Shown piece by piece: positions 9,581-18,064 of a stretch of DNA of 44,083 bases. Position 1 is the stretch's first letter. The number at the start of each line of letters is the position of its first letter. The stretch spans positions 1,419,437 to 1,463,519 of the forward strand of contig BFEA01000077.1 in NCBI GenBank assembly GCA_003427395.1. Reading direction: 5' to 3'. The position numbers and the translations under genes were made by a program. Source of the stretch: Chara braunii (lineage: Eukaryota; Streptophyta; Charophyceae; Charales; Characeae). Below the pieces are notes generated by a model, which worked only from the letters and a program-made list of their open reading frames with translations, did no database searches and was not told where the DNA came from.

Positions 9581-9926
9581 AAAAAAAAAAAAAAAAAACA
9601 GTATTGGGTTTCCAAAAAAAAGCAAAAGAGGTTTGCCAAATGTCCTGAGAGATTCACCCGCATGAGCTGGGTATGGGGACGAGGTCTCACAGCAAAGAGG
9701 ATTGGGGGATTAATCGCTTGAACATGGATGTGATTTAAGCAGAGATGCAGAAAAGCAGATCATTATATTGAAAAAAAAAAAGAAAACGAAAAGCAGATCA
9801 ATAGCCGCTGAAGTTGCAGCGTCGCTACCTTTTCCTCTGTTCTTTACTTCGTTTGTTTGTTTTTTTTTGTTTCGTCTTCTCTTCTTCTCCTGGGCAAAAC
9901 ACGTAGCACGCCTACCTTCTTCCCCT

Positions 9927-10010
9927 GAATAGAACGTACCGTCATTATAGCTGTATTTAGACTGAAAGATACCCCAAACACAGCTATAATGACCGTACTA
10001 CGTTCTATTC
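9927..10010. repeat. Short inverted repeat (84-bp hairpin)
   Basis: The arm GAATAGAACGTACCGTCATT (9927 onward, to 9954) is mirrored by the arm at 9980-10010, which has three extra bases in the middle. The predicted stem is about 28 bp with a 25-base loop. No target-site duplication is clear. It may be a foldback MITE. Confidence 0.7.
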
Positions 10011-10130
10011 GGGTCAAGACGGTAGAAATGTACTGCGTGTTCGCGACAGGGTTGGACACGTGTCAATAGGCAATCATTATGCCGATCTGATCACCAGCAT
10101 CTGCCGTCGCTCACACAGAGACAGTTTGTA

Positions 10131-10158
10131 TGTGTGTGTGTTATGTGTGTGTGTTATG

Positions 10159-10248
<90 letters not shown>

Positions 10249-10250
10249 TG
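10131..10250. repeat. (GT)n microsatellite, interrupted
   Basis: About 120 bp of GT repeats interrupted by TTAT, TTT and CT. Cys/Val- or His/Thr-repeat peptides predicted here are not genes. Confidence 0.97.
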
Positions 10251-10323
10251 GGGAGATATAAGGAGAGAGATTGGATTTTGAGAAATTGAAACAAAATAAA
10301 AAGATAAGGCCTCTCCAAACCAC

Positions 10324-10361
10324 CTGTCTCTTATACACATCTAGATGTGTATAAGAGACAG
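10324..10361. other. Nextera mate-pair junction adapter left in the assembly
   Basis: The two halves CTGTCTCTTATACACATCT and AGATGTGTATAAGAGACAG are the 19-bp Tn5 mosaic end and its reverse complement, joined head to head with no spacer. This exact 38-bp palindrome is the circularisation junction of Nextera mate-pair libraries. It gives the well-known spurious peptides MCIRDR and SYTHLDVYKRQ in translations. It is a sequencing artefact, and the DNA on its two sides may not be neighbours in the genome. Confidence 0.97.
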
Positions 10362-10530
10362 GCCCAATTTCTGTGGAAGATGCATTGAATTTACTTCTTT
10401 GTGTGTGGCGAGGCCCATAGATGCCTTCAGACGGAGAATCGCACACACACAGAACAGCCCGCTCATCTTTGCCACTTCCAAAACTGGCCTTTGTGGTCAA
10501 ATACAGCTGATGGTTCAAATCTAGGCGATT

Positions 10531-10539
10531 TCCCTCCCT

Positions 10540-10580
<41 letters not shown>
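10531..10580. repeat. (CTCC)n/(TC)n microsatellite
   Basis: CTCC units pass into about 17 TC dinucleotides. Confidence 0.95.
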
Positions 10581-10582
<2 letters not shown>

Positions 10583-10605
10583 GAGACTCGCTTGTGGTCT
10601 TTTTT

Positions 10606-10722
10606 TCTTTGCTTTTTTTTCCCTGCGCATGGGCCATGCTAATCTTCTCTCTATCTCGCAAAAAAAAAAAAAAAAGAACTTCTCTCTATCGTTCCAGTTT
10701 TAACGGATGTTCCGAAGGACTC
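10606..10722 (-). pseudogene. U6 snRNA retro-pseudogene 2
   Basis: On the minus strand it reads GTCCTTCGGAACATCCG, TTAAAACTGGAACGATAGAG, then a T-rich insertion, a repeated AGAGAGAAG, GATTAGCATGGCCCATGCGC, and an A-rich tail. It stops inside the 3' part of U6. The 11-bp word TGGTCTTTTTT occurs at both ends (10595-10605 and 10723-10733), a target-site duplication. The insertion with local duplication in the middle makes it non-functional. Confidence 0.9.
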
Positions 10723-10850
10723 TGGTCTTTTTTGCCCTCTCAAGGTGGGAAACCATTTTTTTTTATTATTATTATTTTATTTTTATTTTTTTTGGTGGGG
10801 TTTGGTGGGGTTTGAACTAAGAGAGCATAAGTTATCATCATGGAACGGAT

Positions 10851-10951
10851 ATACCTTTCTCGGCCTTTTGGCTAAAAATAGATCGAGACTTAGTTCAATG
10901 TATCTGTTCTTGTCAGGTTAATATCTGATCCGTGTTCCAGAGGGGCACATT
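10851..10951 (+). pseudogene. U2 snRNA retro-pseudogene (3' truncated)
   Basis: Begins ATACCTTTCTCGGCCTTTTG, the invariant 5' end of U2 snRNA, and continues GTATCTGTTCTTGTCAGGTT (branch-point interaction and stem II region) and AATATCTGAT. The second half of U2, including the Sm site, is missing and replaced by about 19 A residues (10952-10970). GAACGGAT (10843-10850) and GAACTGAT (10973-10980) form a near-perfect duplication. No U2 upstream promoter element is visible. Confidence 0.9.
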
Positions 10952-11100
10952 AAAAAAAAAAAAAAAAAAATCGAACTGATATGGGATGGGACTCGCCACA
11001 CCACTGTTGAAAAACGAAAAAACGGAAAAACGGCTCCCTTGCGTTCACAGATCTGTTTAGGTTAGGTTAAGTTTGACCAAATGAGTTTCTCGTTGGGATG

Positions 11101-11221
11101 CTCTGGACCCGGGGCAAGGTCCCACTTGCCCAAATTAGGAGATTTCGGCCGTTGATCTTTGCTATCTACGGTCAATATCTCTTAATTCGTGCAAGTGGGA
11201 CCTAGCCCCCGGTTTCCAGTG
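11101..11221. repeat. Palindromic TIR-like element
   Basis: The left arm contains CCGGGGCAAGGTCCCACTTG and the right arm (11191-11221) contains CAAGTGGGACCTAGCCCCCG, so about 28 bp are inverted around a 60-bp centre. The word GGGGCNAGGTCCCAC also occurs singly near 11572. This may be a small MITE. No duplication at the ends is clear. Confidence 0.6.
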
Positions 11222-11330
11222 AAGCCGAAGTTGGGTAATGGCGCTTCTTGCATAAGGAACTGTGTTTTTCCTATTAAAAAAAAAAAAAAAGAAAAGAAAA
11301 AAGGGAACAAAGAACCAGTGCAGCGCATCT

Positions 11331-11386
11331 TTTTTATTTTATTTTATTTTATTTTATTTTTATTTTTTTTATTATTATTTTTTTTT
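11331..11386. repeat. T-rich (TTTTA)n repeat
   Basis: Runs of TTTTA units passing into TTATTATT and poly-T. Low complexity only. Confidence 0.9.
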
Positions 11387-11776
11387 GAAACAGCGCATCT
11401 TCCACAGTAGCCGGCGAGATACATCCTTTTGCTGTAAATAAATAGTAATCAACGCATCTTGCCTCTTTCCCGACGACATGCACTCCAACTATTTTCGTTT
11501 CAACAGCGGTGTGGCGAGGCCGTGTTTCATTTTGAATCACCTGATTCAGGATTTGAGCTCAGGTCTGTTCTGGGGCCAGGTCCCACCAGCCAAGAGGATT
11601 GGATTTTTGCCCTCCTGAATCTGGATGGTTTTAGAGTAGAGATTCCGAAAAAAGCAGTTCAAACTCGATTTCCTGCACCTTTCCACAAACACGTCCTCAT
11701 TCTGCCCCTTCAATCCAATCCTATTTACTAGTTGGACCTGTCAACACAACGGTGCACCATAATCCACGTAGTCGCC

Positions 11777-11780
11777 CTTT

Positions 11781-11816
<36 letters not shown>

Positions 11817-11818
11817 TT
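11777..11818. repeat. (TTTC)n microsatellite
   Basis: About ten TTTC tetranucleotides. Immediately after it the word TTTCCAACGTGTATTT is present twice (about 11822 and 11868). Confidence 0.95.
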
Positions 11819-11896
11819 TCCATTTCCAACGTGTATTTCCAGTGCGTTTTTTACTTCCCCCCCCCCTTTCCAACGTGTATTTGCACTGGATTGCGT

Positions 11897-11999
11897 TCCA
11901 TTTCTCGATTTATGCGTGTCATGACTCATCCTTGGGCAGGGGCCATGCTAATCTTTTTCTGTGTCTGTATCGTTCCAATTTTAACGGATGTCCTGAAGG
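11897..11999 (-). pseudogene. U6 snRNA retro-pseudogene 3
   Basis: On the minus strand: GTCCTTCAGGACATCCG, TTAAAATTGGAACGATACAG, AGATTAGCATGGCCCCTG, CCCAAGGATGA, then ACACGCATAAATCGAGAAAT. It covers nearly the full U6 with two short insertions, one next to the ACAGAGA box. A perfect 12-bp duplication ACTGGATTGCGT flanks it (11885-11896 and 12000-12011). There is no poly(A) tail, unlike the other copies. All three U6 copies read CCGTTAAAA where most plant and animal U6 RNAs read CCGATAAAA, which probably reflects the source gene. Confidence 0.92.
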
Positions 12000-12252
12000 A
12001 CTGGATTGCGTCCCGGGGCCCAGTGTCCCCTTAAAATATAAATGGATAATGTTCCTCTCCACCGCCGCCGGCCCCCTCAATCAAAAAAAAAAAAAAAACA
12101 AACAAAAAACAAAAAAAAAACAAAAAAAAATCCCACTCCGATCAGATTTGCCACGTCCAAAACTAGCCCGCTCTGGAACAGTCACCTCCTTTTTCTTTTT
12201 TGTTTTTTGTAACCAAATTTTAACCTTGTATTTGACAGGTCACCTCTGATAT

Positions 12253-12320
12253 ATCTTCTTCTTCTTCTTCTTCTTCTTCTTCTTCTTTTTCTTCTTCTTC
12301 TTCTTCTCTTTTTTTTTTTG
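12253..12320. repeat. (CTT)n microsatellite with poly-T end
   Basis: About 17 CTT trinucleotides with one interruption, then poly-T. Confidence 0.95.
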
Positions 12321-12500
12321 AAAAAGCTGTCTTCTTGTCATCGACTCATAGGTGGACAGGGATATATATTTTCTCTCACTTCACCTTAGCTGAACTGGCT
12401 TTCTGCCATCGTAATGACATGGAACATACCTTGTTTTCCTTTCACTCACTACCCTACTGCGAGGATTTGACACCTCGGCAGAGTTGGGAAAGGCCTTGCC

Positions 12501-12688
12501 CGCCCTAAGTGAAGGCGGGCCTGCCAATATGTGCCAAGGCATGAGTACAGGCCAGTGTGATCACCCTAAAGGGGTTGTATATGTGCGGGGAATGAGCCCT
12601 TGCGGGGCCCTTAACAGACAGACATGCACATGTTCTGGGCAGAGGCCCTCAGCAAGCCCTGTGACCGCCCTAAGTGAAGGCGGGCCTG
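12501..12688. repeat. Pair of identical 23-bp palindromic words
   Basis: The word CGCCCTAAGTGAAGGCGGGC plus CTG occurs at 12501-12523 and 12666-12688. Each copy can fold as GCCC/GGGC-type hairpin. The interval between contains other GC-rich words (ACCCTAAAGGGGT). Nothing coding. Confidence 0.65.
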
Positions 12689-12699
12689 AATATTCACAA

Positions 12700-13960
12700 G
12701 AGGCCAAGATTTGACATTTTTCCATATGTGGGTATCAGACAGTTGCAGCATGTCAGTCGGTTACAGAGCAACCTGAGCCTCTCCAGGCTCTTTCCGGAAG
12801 TTCCAGCCTCTACTGGAAGTTGAGCCCAGGGCCCCGTACAGTTAAGGCCCTGGGTGTGTGCTTTCAGAGGCCGAGACATCATACAACAGCCACGGACCAA
12901 TGAGATTGCAGCATTGTCGGCACAAAGTGGCTGTGAGCCAATGAGATCACAGCGAACATGTGGAGGCCCGTCGACTGCCTGGACGTGCCCAACTGTAAAG
13001 GGCCCAGGCCCGTAACTGCAACTGGGTCTGGACGCAGATACCGAGGCCCAACTGGAAGCTACTGGATGCTCGCCCAGCCAGGCCCAGAGGCAGCAGAGGC
13101 TGAGCTCACTTTCCATATAGGAAAGTGAGCATCGCTGGGCAGGTCGTTGCCTAGGCAGGCAATGCGGCCACGCTGCTGCGTTGCAACTTCGTGATCTGCA
13201 CGAAGCTGCCGGCTGGGTCGCGCGCACGGGCGCTGAGGTGTGAGGTGCACTGCTGGGCAGTGGGCGCACGGCAGCCATAGCCGGGCTGCTGGGCGCAAGT
13301 CTGGATGGCGATGGTGGTCTTTGGGTGTTGAGAATGCACACTGTGGGAAGTCAGGGGTGATGAGGAGAGACAAGATGCATACCTGATCCATGAGGAAGGT
13401 CAGCTATGGTGTTGACGTCATGTTCATTGGTCTTCAAGGTCGAAGTGAGCCTGTTGCGTGAACGCTGGTGTTGTAGGATAGGCGAGTAGTGTGGGCTGGG
13501 CGCTGGGCGCCAGACAGAGTAGGAGCGACATTGGATACGGTGTTGGTGTGGCCTGAGGGCTTGGACATTGGCTCGTGAGTCCATTGTATTGCTTTTATCT
13601 GGATGGAATCTCGGTGCATTTGCACTCTCTGCTCGTTCATCACTACTTGGGCATCTGCGTGATTTTGCAACTTGGTTTTCTGTATCTCTCTCTTGCTCAT
13701 ATTCCTTGCACTACCACTACTCCTAAGGCTATACAGGGGACCCCGGCAACCATAGCTTTCTACCTCTCTTCGGTGAAGGGAGGTTACCTCTCTCAGTGGA
13801 GGCCTGGGAGGTAACGATACGTTTGCCCCTTTGCCCTAGCCTCTGGGTATATCTCAAGACTGTCACCCTTTGGAGTCCAGAGGCTGTGACAGACTTCTTC
13901 TTGATCCAACCAATCTCACCAACGGTTCTCACCGTTTTGAGCCCCTTCGATTAGGACAAG
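12700..13960. other. No gene seen; GC-rich, hairpin-containing sequence
   Basis: Several overlapping frames exist on the minus strand but none looks like a protein family. A perfect 11-bp hairpin GCTCACTTTCC/GGAAAGTGAGC lies at 13104-13114 and 13120-13130. Short words such as GGCCCAG and GGGCGC recur, suggesting decayed repeat DNA. Confidence 0.5.
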
Positions 13961-13966
13961 AGGCAG

Positions 13967-14699
13967 ATGGACAGTTGGAAGAAAATGTTGTGGGATAGAG
14001 CGGAGGTAAGGATTTATCCATGGCTGCCCAAGAAGGTAGGTCCAGAAGAAAGAAGGGATCAACTAATGAAAGAATTATATTTGGGTAGAACTGAGGCATA
14101 TTCCAGTGGAGGTGCAAGCGGTGTTTATCCACGATTTTGGACAACAGTTCAAAATTGTGGATTTCATTGACCCCCTGCCCATATATGTGGCAAAGAGGGA
14201 TGATTATCTGATGTTGGCCTTAGACCTACAGAAGGACCAACCGTTTTCGCTAGATTATATCATCCCATTCAAAATGGGTGGGAGAGTGTATCAGATTCAC
14301 ACGACGCACAAGTTTCGGCCCTGGTGCTTTAAATGTAAAGCATATGGGCATCTCAACACAGAATATGCATGTTCACAACACCCGCAACATGCATCGTTCC
14401 AGGAACAGAAACTGAAAAGGGATCCACAAAGGTTGCACAAATGGTTACCAATGTCGTCTGGTTATGAGGGGTGGGTCTACAATGATGATTTGAACCAGAT
14501 GGGTCAGCCAATTCGCTGGTATTGGGAAGGGAGGGGGGACTGCCGCAAAACACCACGACCACCTACAGACTGGATACCGCTTGTTCACCAGCAGCAGCAA
14601 CAGCACCATCAACACCATACATTGCAGCAACAAGCAAGAACAGGCTGTGTGTCCTATCAACGAGCAACGGGATTTTTTCAACGCCGTTGTACCCGTTGA
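13967..14699 (+). pseudogene. LINE ORF1-like (gag-like) fragment with zinc knuckle
   Basis: Two overlapping plus-strand frames joined by a frameshift near 14095 encode one protein: WKKMLWDRAEVRIYPWLPKK at the start, then FIHDFGQQFKIVDFI, a central block ending RPWCFKCKAYGHL, and a Gln/His-rich end. CFKCKAYGHLNTEYAC is a CCHC-like zinc knuckle with one extra residue before the last Cys, as in nucleic-acid-binding ORF1 proteins of plant LINEs. Its role would be coating the LINE RNA. The frame ends in the CCCCGTTGAA block. No ORF2 follows on this strand. Assignment to LINE ORF1 is by motif and layout only. Confidence 0.55.
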
Positions 14700-14890
14700 A
14701 TAGCCATCGGGGCCCCGTTGAATCCCCGTTGAACAATACAACAGGCCCTCCCCATTGAATACTGTTCAACGGGGAGGGCGCATTGGGCATCGGACACGTC
14801 GCTGGACACGCGTGGAGCAAAAAAAAATTCACCCCGTTGAATCCCGTTGAATCCCCGTTGAATTCTCATTGAATCCCCGTTGAATCCCGT
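14690..14890. repeat. CCCCGTTGAAT repeat block
   Basis: The word CCCGTTGAA occurs seven times in direct orientation, once inverted (GTTCAACGGGG near 14764), and twice as CATTGAAT variants within 200 bp. The spacing is irregular. Related words (CATTCAATG, TCCAACGGGGAGTC) appear in the tandem array at 15204. No family recognised. Confidence 0.85.
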
Positions 14891-15154
14891 CGATTTTTTT
14901 TATTTTTTATTTTTTTACCTCAAACAACAAAGTCCAGGGGTCTAGTCCCACCTACAGTTGTTGAGTTCATAAAACTCAACGGTGTGACACCATTTCGACA
15001 TTAATAAATTAGAAACAAAAAAATAAAAAAACAAAAAAAAACGCTAGAAACAATTTTTCTCCTTATTTTTTATAACGTTACTCGGAGAAATGAAATGTAA
15101 ACAGCCCGTCGTTTTCTTGTTTCCACTCAGGTGGCACCCGAAGCCTCGCCAGGA

Positions 15155-15870
15155 GTGCGGCCAGTGCGAAAGATCTTCTTCAAAAAAAAAAAAAAAAAAC
15201 GGGGTGAAAAGGGAAACCAAGCTATGCACTCACATGACGCGTTTTACATCTAGATACATTTAGGAGAGTGTGAACGTTGCACTGCTAGGCACTCAATGTT
15301 CCCCGTGTCCAACGGGGAGTCAGATCATGAAGTTCTTCTTTAGAAAAAAAAAAAAAAAAAAAAAAAGTGAAAAGGGAAACCAAGCTATGAACTCACGTGT
15401 CACGTGTCACGTTTTACATCCAGATACATTTGGGAGAGTGTGAACGTTACACTGCCAGGCATTCAATGCTCCCCGTGTCCAACGGGGAGTCAAATCACGA
15501 TGTGCCAACGATCTTCTTCAGAAAAAGCAAAAAAAAAAAAAAAAGGTGGAAAGGGAAACCAAGCTTTGCACTCATGTGTCGCGTTTTACATCCAAGTACA
15601 TTTGGGAGAGTGTGAACGTCACACTGCCAGACATTCATTGTTCCCCGTGTCCAACGGGGAGTCAGATCACGAAGTGCCAACGATCTTCTTCAGAAAAAGC
15701 AAAAAAAAAGAAAAGGTGAAAAGGGAAACCAAGCTATGCAATCACGTGCCAGGTTTTACGTCCAGATAAATTTGGGAGAGTGTGGACGTTACACTGCCTG
15801 GCATTCAATGCTCCCCCTGTCCAACGGGGAGTCTGACCACGAGGTGCCAAAGATCTGTTTCGTTTTTGGG
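15155..15870 (+). repeat. Tandem array of ~163-179-bp units
   Basis: The phrase GTGAAAAGGGAAACCAAGCT starts at 15204, 15367, 15546 (one mismatch) and 15716, so four units of 163, 179 and 170 bp plus a partial unit before the first. Each unit has the landmarks TTGGGAGAGTGTGAACGT, TCCCCGTGTCCAACGGGG (a hairpin) and GATCTTCTTCAGAAAAAGC followed by poly-A. Length differences lie mainly in the poly-A part. The array sits inside the split coding region, and its last unit runs without a stop into the frame at 15870. Confidence 0.92.
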
Positions 15871-16848
15871 CAATTTTCTCAGTCCACACAGTCTCAGAGG
15901 AATCAATTGCGGAATGGGGTTAAATCTGCAAATGTACCAAGTATTGTCCCGAAAGAACCACAACAGGAGGCATTGGACTCACACCAAGGGTTGCAAGGTA
16001 GACAGAGAACCAATGAAACACAGCAACAGCCATTGGGCCAACAAAAACGACTCCAGAGCGGGCAGGGAGGCAACGAAACACATCAACAGAATCAGGATCC
16101 CAAAGCGATTGGCCCTTCACCGTCCAAGTACATGCCAAAGACTGGGTTGAACCCAGAAACGGAGTGGAGGGTAGTTAAAAGAAAGGAAAAGAAAGTTCTA
16201 GAACAAAGTCAGGAGCACGGGCAAACAAGAAACATTCAAGAAGGGTCTGAAAGTGTAATGGAATCTGGGGTAACAGAGGCAGGAACAAAATCTCTGAAGG
16301 TGATGGAGGAGGATCATTTCAAGGAAGCCTTTGGACCACAGTCAATGGAAGTGGAGAGTGCTCTGATAGCAGCCTCTCCTCGCATCCCATTGGTAAGGAA
16401 TGAATCTAACCTGGATTTATTGCCTGATTTACAGAATGAGATTACCAAAGTGGCGGATTGGATTATAGATAATTTCAGGATTAAGTTCCCAGATCCAAGT
16501 GAGGATAAATGGCAGCAGATCTTATGCCAGCTCATGCCTTTGTTGGCCAGCAGCGACAGTCTAAAGGAGGCGTTGCAGTATGGCCCGCCGCCTGGCTCGA
16601 ATTTGGTACAAATCATGAATAAGTTATTAATTATTATTACTGATAAGTTTCTCTCCCTCAATGTTTTGGGCAAAATGCAACAAAATGTTCTGGAAAACCT
16701 GGAACAGAAAGAGCATAACACAGAGCAGAAGGGAAAAGGAAGGAGGAGATTAAAGAAAATTGCTAGAAGAAGAGGGAAAAGAGAGACTGTGAATTTCAGA
16801 GGAAGGTCACAGCAGAATGTCAAGAGGAACTGGTCGCTCAATGACTGA
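15736..16848 (+). CDS. Unidentified protein, middle part of a split coding region
   Basis: A 370-codon open frame; the first ~45 codons come from the last tandem-repeat unit, so the native start is unknown. The rest has protein-like composition: a Gln/Asn-rich stretch (residues ~70-130), a helical block (LPDLQNEITKVADWIIDNF and onward, residues ~230-330) and a basic end, GKGRRRLKKIARRRGKRE, that would serve as a nuclear localisation or RNA-binding patch. It follows the zinc-knuckle fragment at 13967-14699 in the same orientation, so both may be parts of one LINE ORF1-like gene. The same frame continues after the TGA at 16846 with only one further stop near 16957. I do not recognise a family. 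Confidence 0.45.
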   Translation: MQSRARFYVQINLGECGRYTAWHSMLPLSNGESDHEVPKICFVFGQFSQSTQSQRNQLRNGVKSANVPSIVPKEPQQEALDSHQGLQGRQRTNETQQQPLGQQKRLQSGQGGNETHQQNQDPKAIGPSPSKYMPKTGLNPETEWRVVKRKEKKVLEQSQEHGQTRNIQEGSESVMESGVTEAGTKSLKVMEEDHFKEAFGPQSMEVESALIAASPRIPLVRNESNLDLLPDLQNEITKVADWIIDNFRIKFPDPSEDKWQQILCQLMPLLASSDSLKEALQYGPPPGSNLVQIMNKLLIIITDKFLSLNVLGKMQQNVLENLEQKEHNTEQKGKGRRRLKKIARRRGKRETVNFRGRSQQNVKRNWSLND

Positions 16849-17001
16849 CTAGCAGCTATCCTCAGAACTTCATTGCCAGCAAAAAAGTTGAAGCATCACA
16901 TCCTCACTCCCAGGAAGATAAGAAGGGGAATGAATAGCAAAATAATAAATAAATAAAAAAAAAGAAACAAACTTCAAATCGGTAAGCGGGAAGCAACTGA
17001 A

Positions 17002-17307
17002 ATGGAGGATGCACAAACAACAGAGGAGGGACAACCTCCCAATCAGAGGATTAGTCCAGAAGAGAGACAACCTTCACATCATAAGATTAGTCTCACTAAT
17101 CACGACAATACTCAGATTGATTTGAAGAGGGCAGTTGGGTTGAAAGAAATAGCAACTGAGAGGGGGGGAACACAGGCAACACTGGACAAAAGGAAGGAAA
17201 CACACTCCTCCAATTCGAACACGGAAGAACCTGCAGTTGAAATCATATTATTGGACCCAAACCACTCAGTGAAGCACACAGATTTGTACGACGCACATCT
17301 CATTTCA
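17002..17307 (+). pseudogene. Unidentified coding segment, interrupted by the 17308 TIR element
   Basis: Open in the same frame as the 15736-16848 segment, encoding a hydrophilic stretch that ends KHTDLYDAHLIST exactly where the TIR element begins. Codons after 17308 come from the transposon. Likely a continuation of the upstream unidentified protein. Confidence 0.4.
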
Positions 17308-17600
17308 ACTGACATTTCGTTAAAACTGACATTTTTTTATAAATTCATGAAAGTGGACTTAGTCAAAATTTCATTGCTCATCGGGTGAGAAAGTGGTTAT
17401 CTCACTTTGTCCATCTGATGTACCTCAACGTAAAGTACCGTTAACATATATCTGATAGTCAGATCATCAGGAGTCGCCACGACACCCAATGATGTGATCA
17501 TCCGAAGTCGTGAGGACAAAAAAACACTAAAAAATGTTGTTTTTTTGTACGCTCAATTTCGTGAATTTAGAAAAAAATGTCAGTTTTAACGAAATGTCAG
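17308..17600. mobile_element. Family C TIR element (Tc1/mariner-like MITE), copy 1
   Basis: About 43-bp terminal inverted repeats: ACTGACATTTCGTTAAAACT at the left and its mirror AGTTTTAACGAAATGTCAG at the right, extending through a TTTTTTNTAAATTCANGAAA stretch. The word ACTGACAT is present twice in each TIR. The copy at 31718-32028 is the same element in the opposite orientation and has a clean TA duplication. Here the duplication has decayed. There is no transposase. Confidence 0.87.
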
Positions 17601-17619
17601 GTTTTTTTTAGTCCCCTTG

Positions 17620-18049
17620 GCCCAATCAAGCTTTAAATGGAAAAGATGGTAACATCCAGGAGGAACTTGCCAGCTACCAGTTGGAAGGGATCGACAACAA
17701 CAACAGTCTGATCTCAGTCTCACCCTATGTCTATGAGTCAGAAGCTCCGCAAAGGAAGATTAGGCCAAATACTGAGAAACAGATATCACTAAAGACGATA
17801 GAAGTAAAATCAGAGGTAACCGGGGGGAAAAAACTCTCGCTAATGGCTGACAATCAGAAAGCAGAGGTCAACGAATTGACTCAGTCACAAAGTCAAGTGG
17901 TTGATCTGACAGAAGACCTGCAGCACGAGCAACTGGGGAAAGAAATTGGAACAGAAACAAACGCACAGTCAGCATTAGTACCAGGAATCACAAGCAAAAA
18001 ACTAAGGCTAAGACAACTGTGGGCTACAGGACAGGGACAAAACTGCTAA
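17620..18049 (+). pseudogene. Unidentified coding segment after the TIR insertion
   Basis: Protein-like reading frame resumes right after the TIR element (NQALNGKDGNIQEELASYQ), runs through a Lys/Glu/Gln-rich region and stops at a TAA at 18047. The frame offset relative to the upstream segment is what one expects if an inserted element split one coding sequence, although the exact junction is eroded. No family recognised. Confidence 0.4.
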
Positions 18050-18064
18050 ATTAAACCAGGCATA

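Noticed and set aside
10077-10518. Minus-strand frames containing MCIRDR and SYTHLDVYKRQ
   Set aside because: These peptides are translations of the Nextera junction and the GT microsatellite, not genes.
10500-10525. tRNA T-arm-like word GGTTCAAATCT
   Set aside because: No matching A box, anticodon arm or acceptor stem could be found around it.
9489-12000. Functional U6 or U2 snRNA genes
   Set aside because: All copies have deletions, insertions or truncations and are flanked by target-site duplications. No upstream promoter elements are seen.
15204-15870. CRISPR array
   Set aside because: Units of 163-179 bp are similar along their full length, there are no short repeats alternating with unique spacers, and the genome is eukaryotic.
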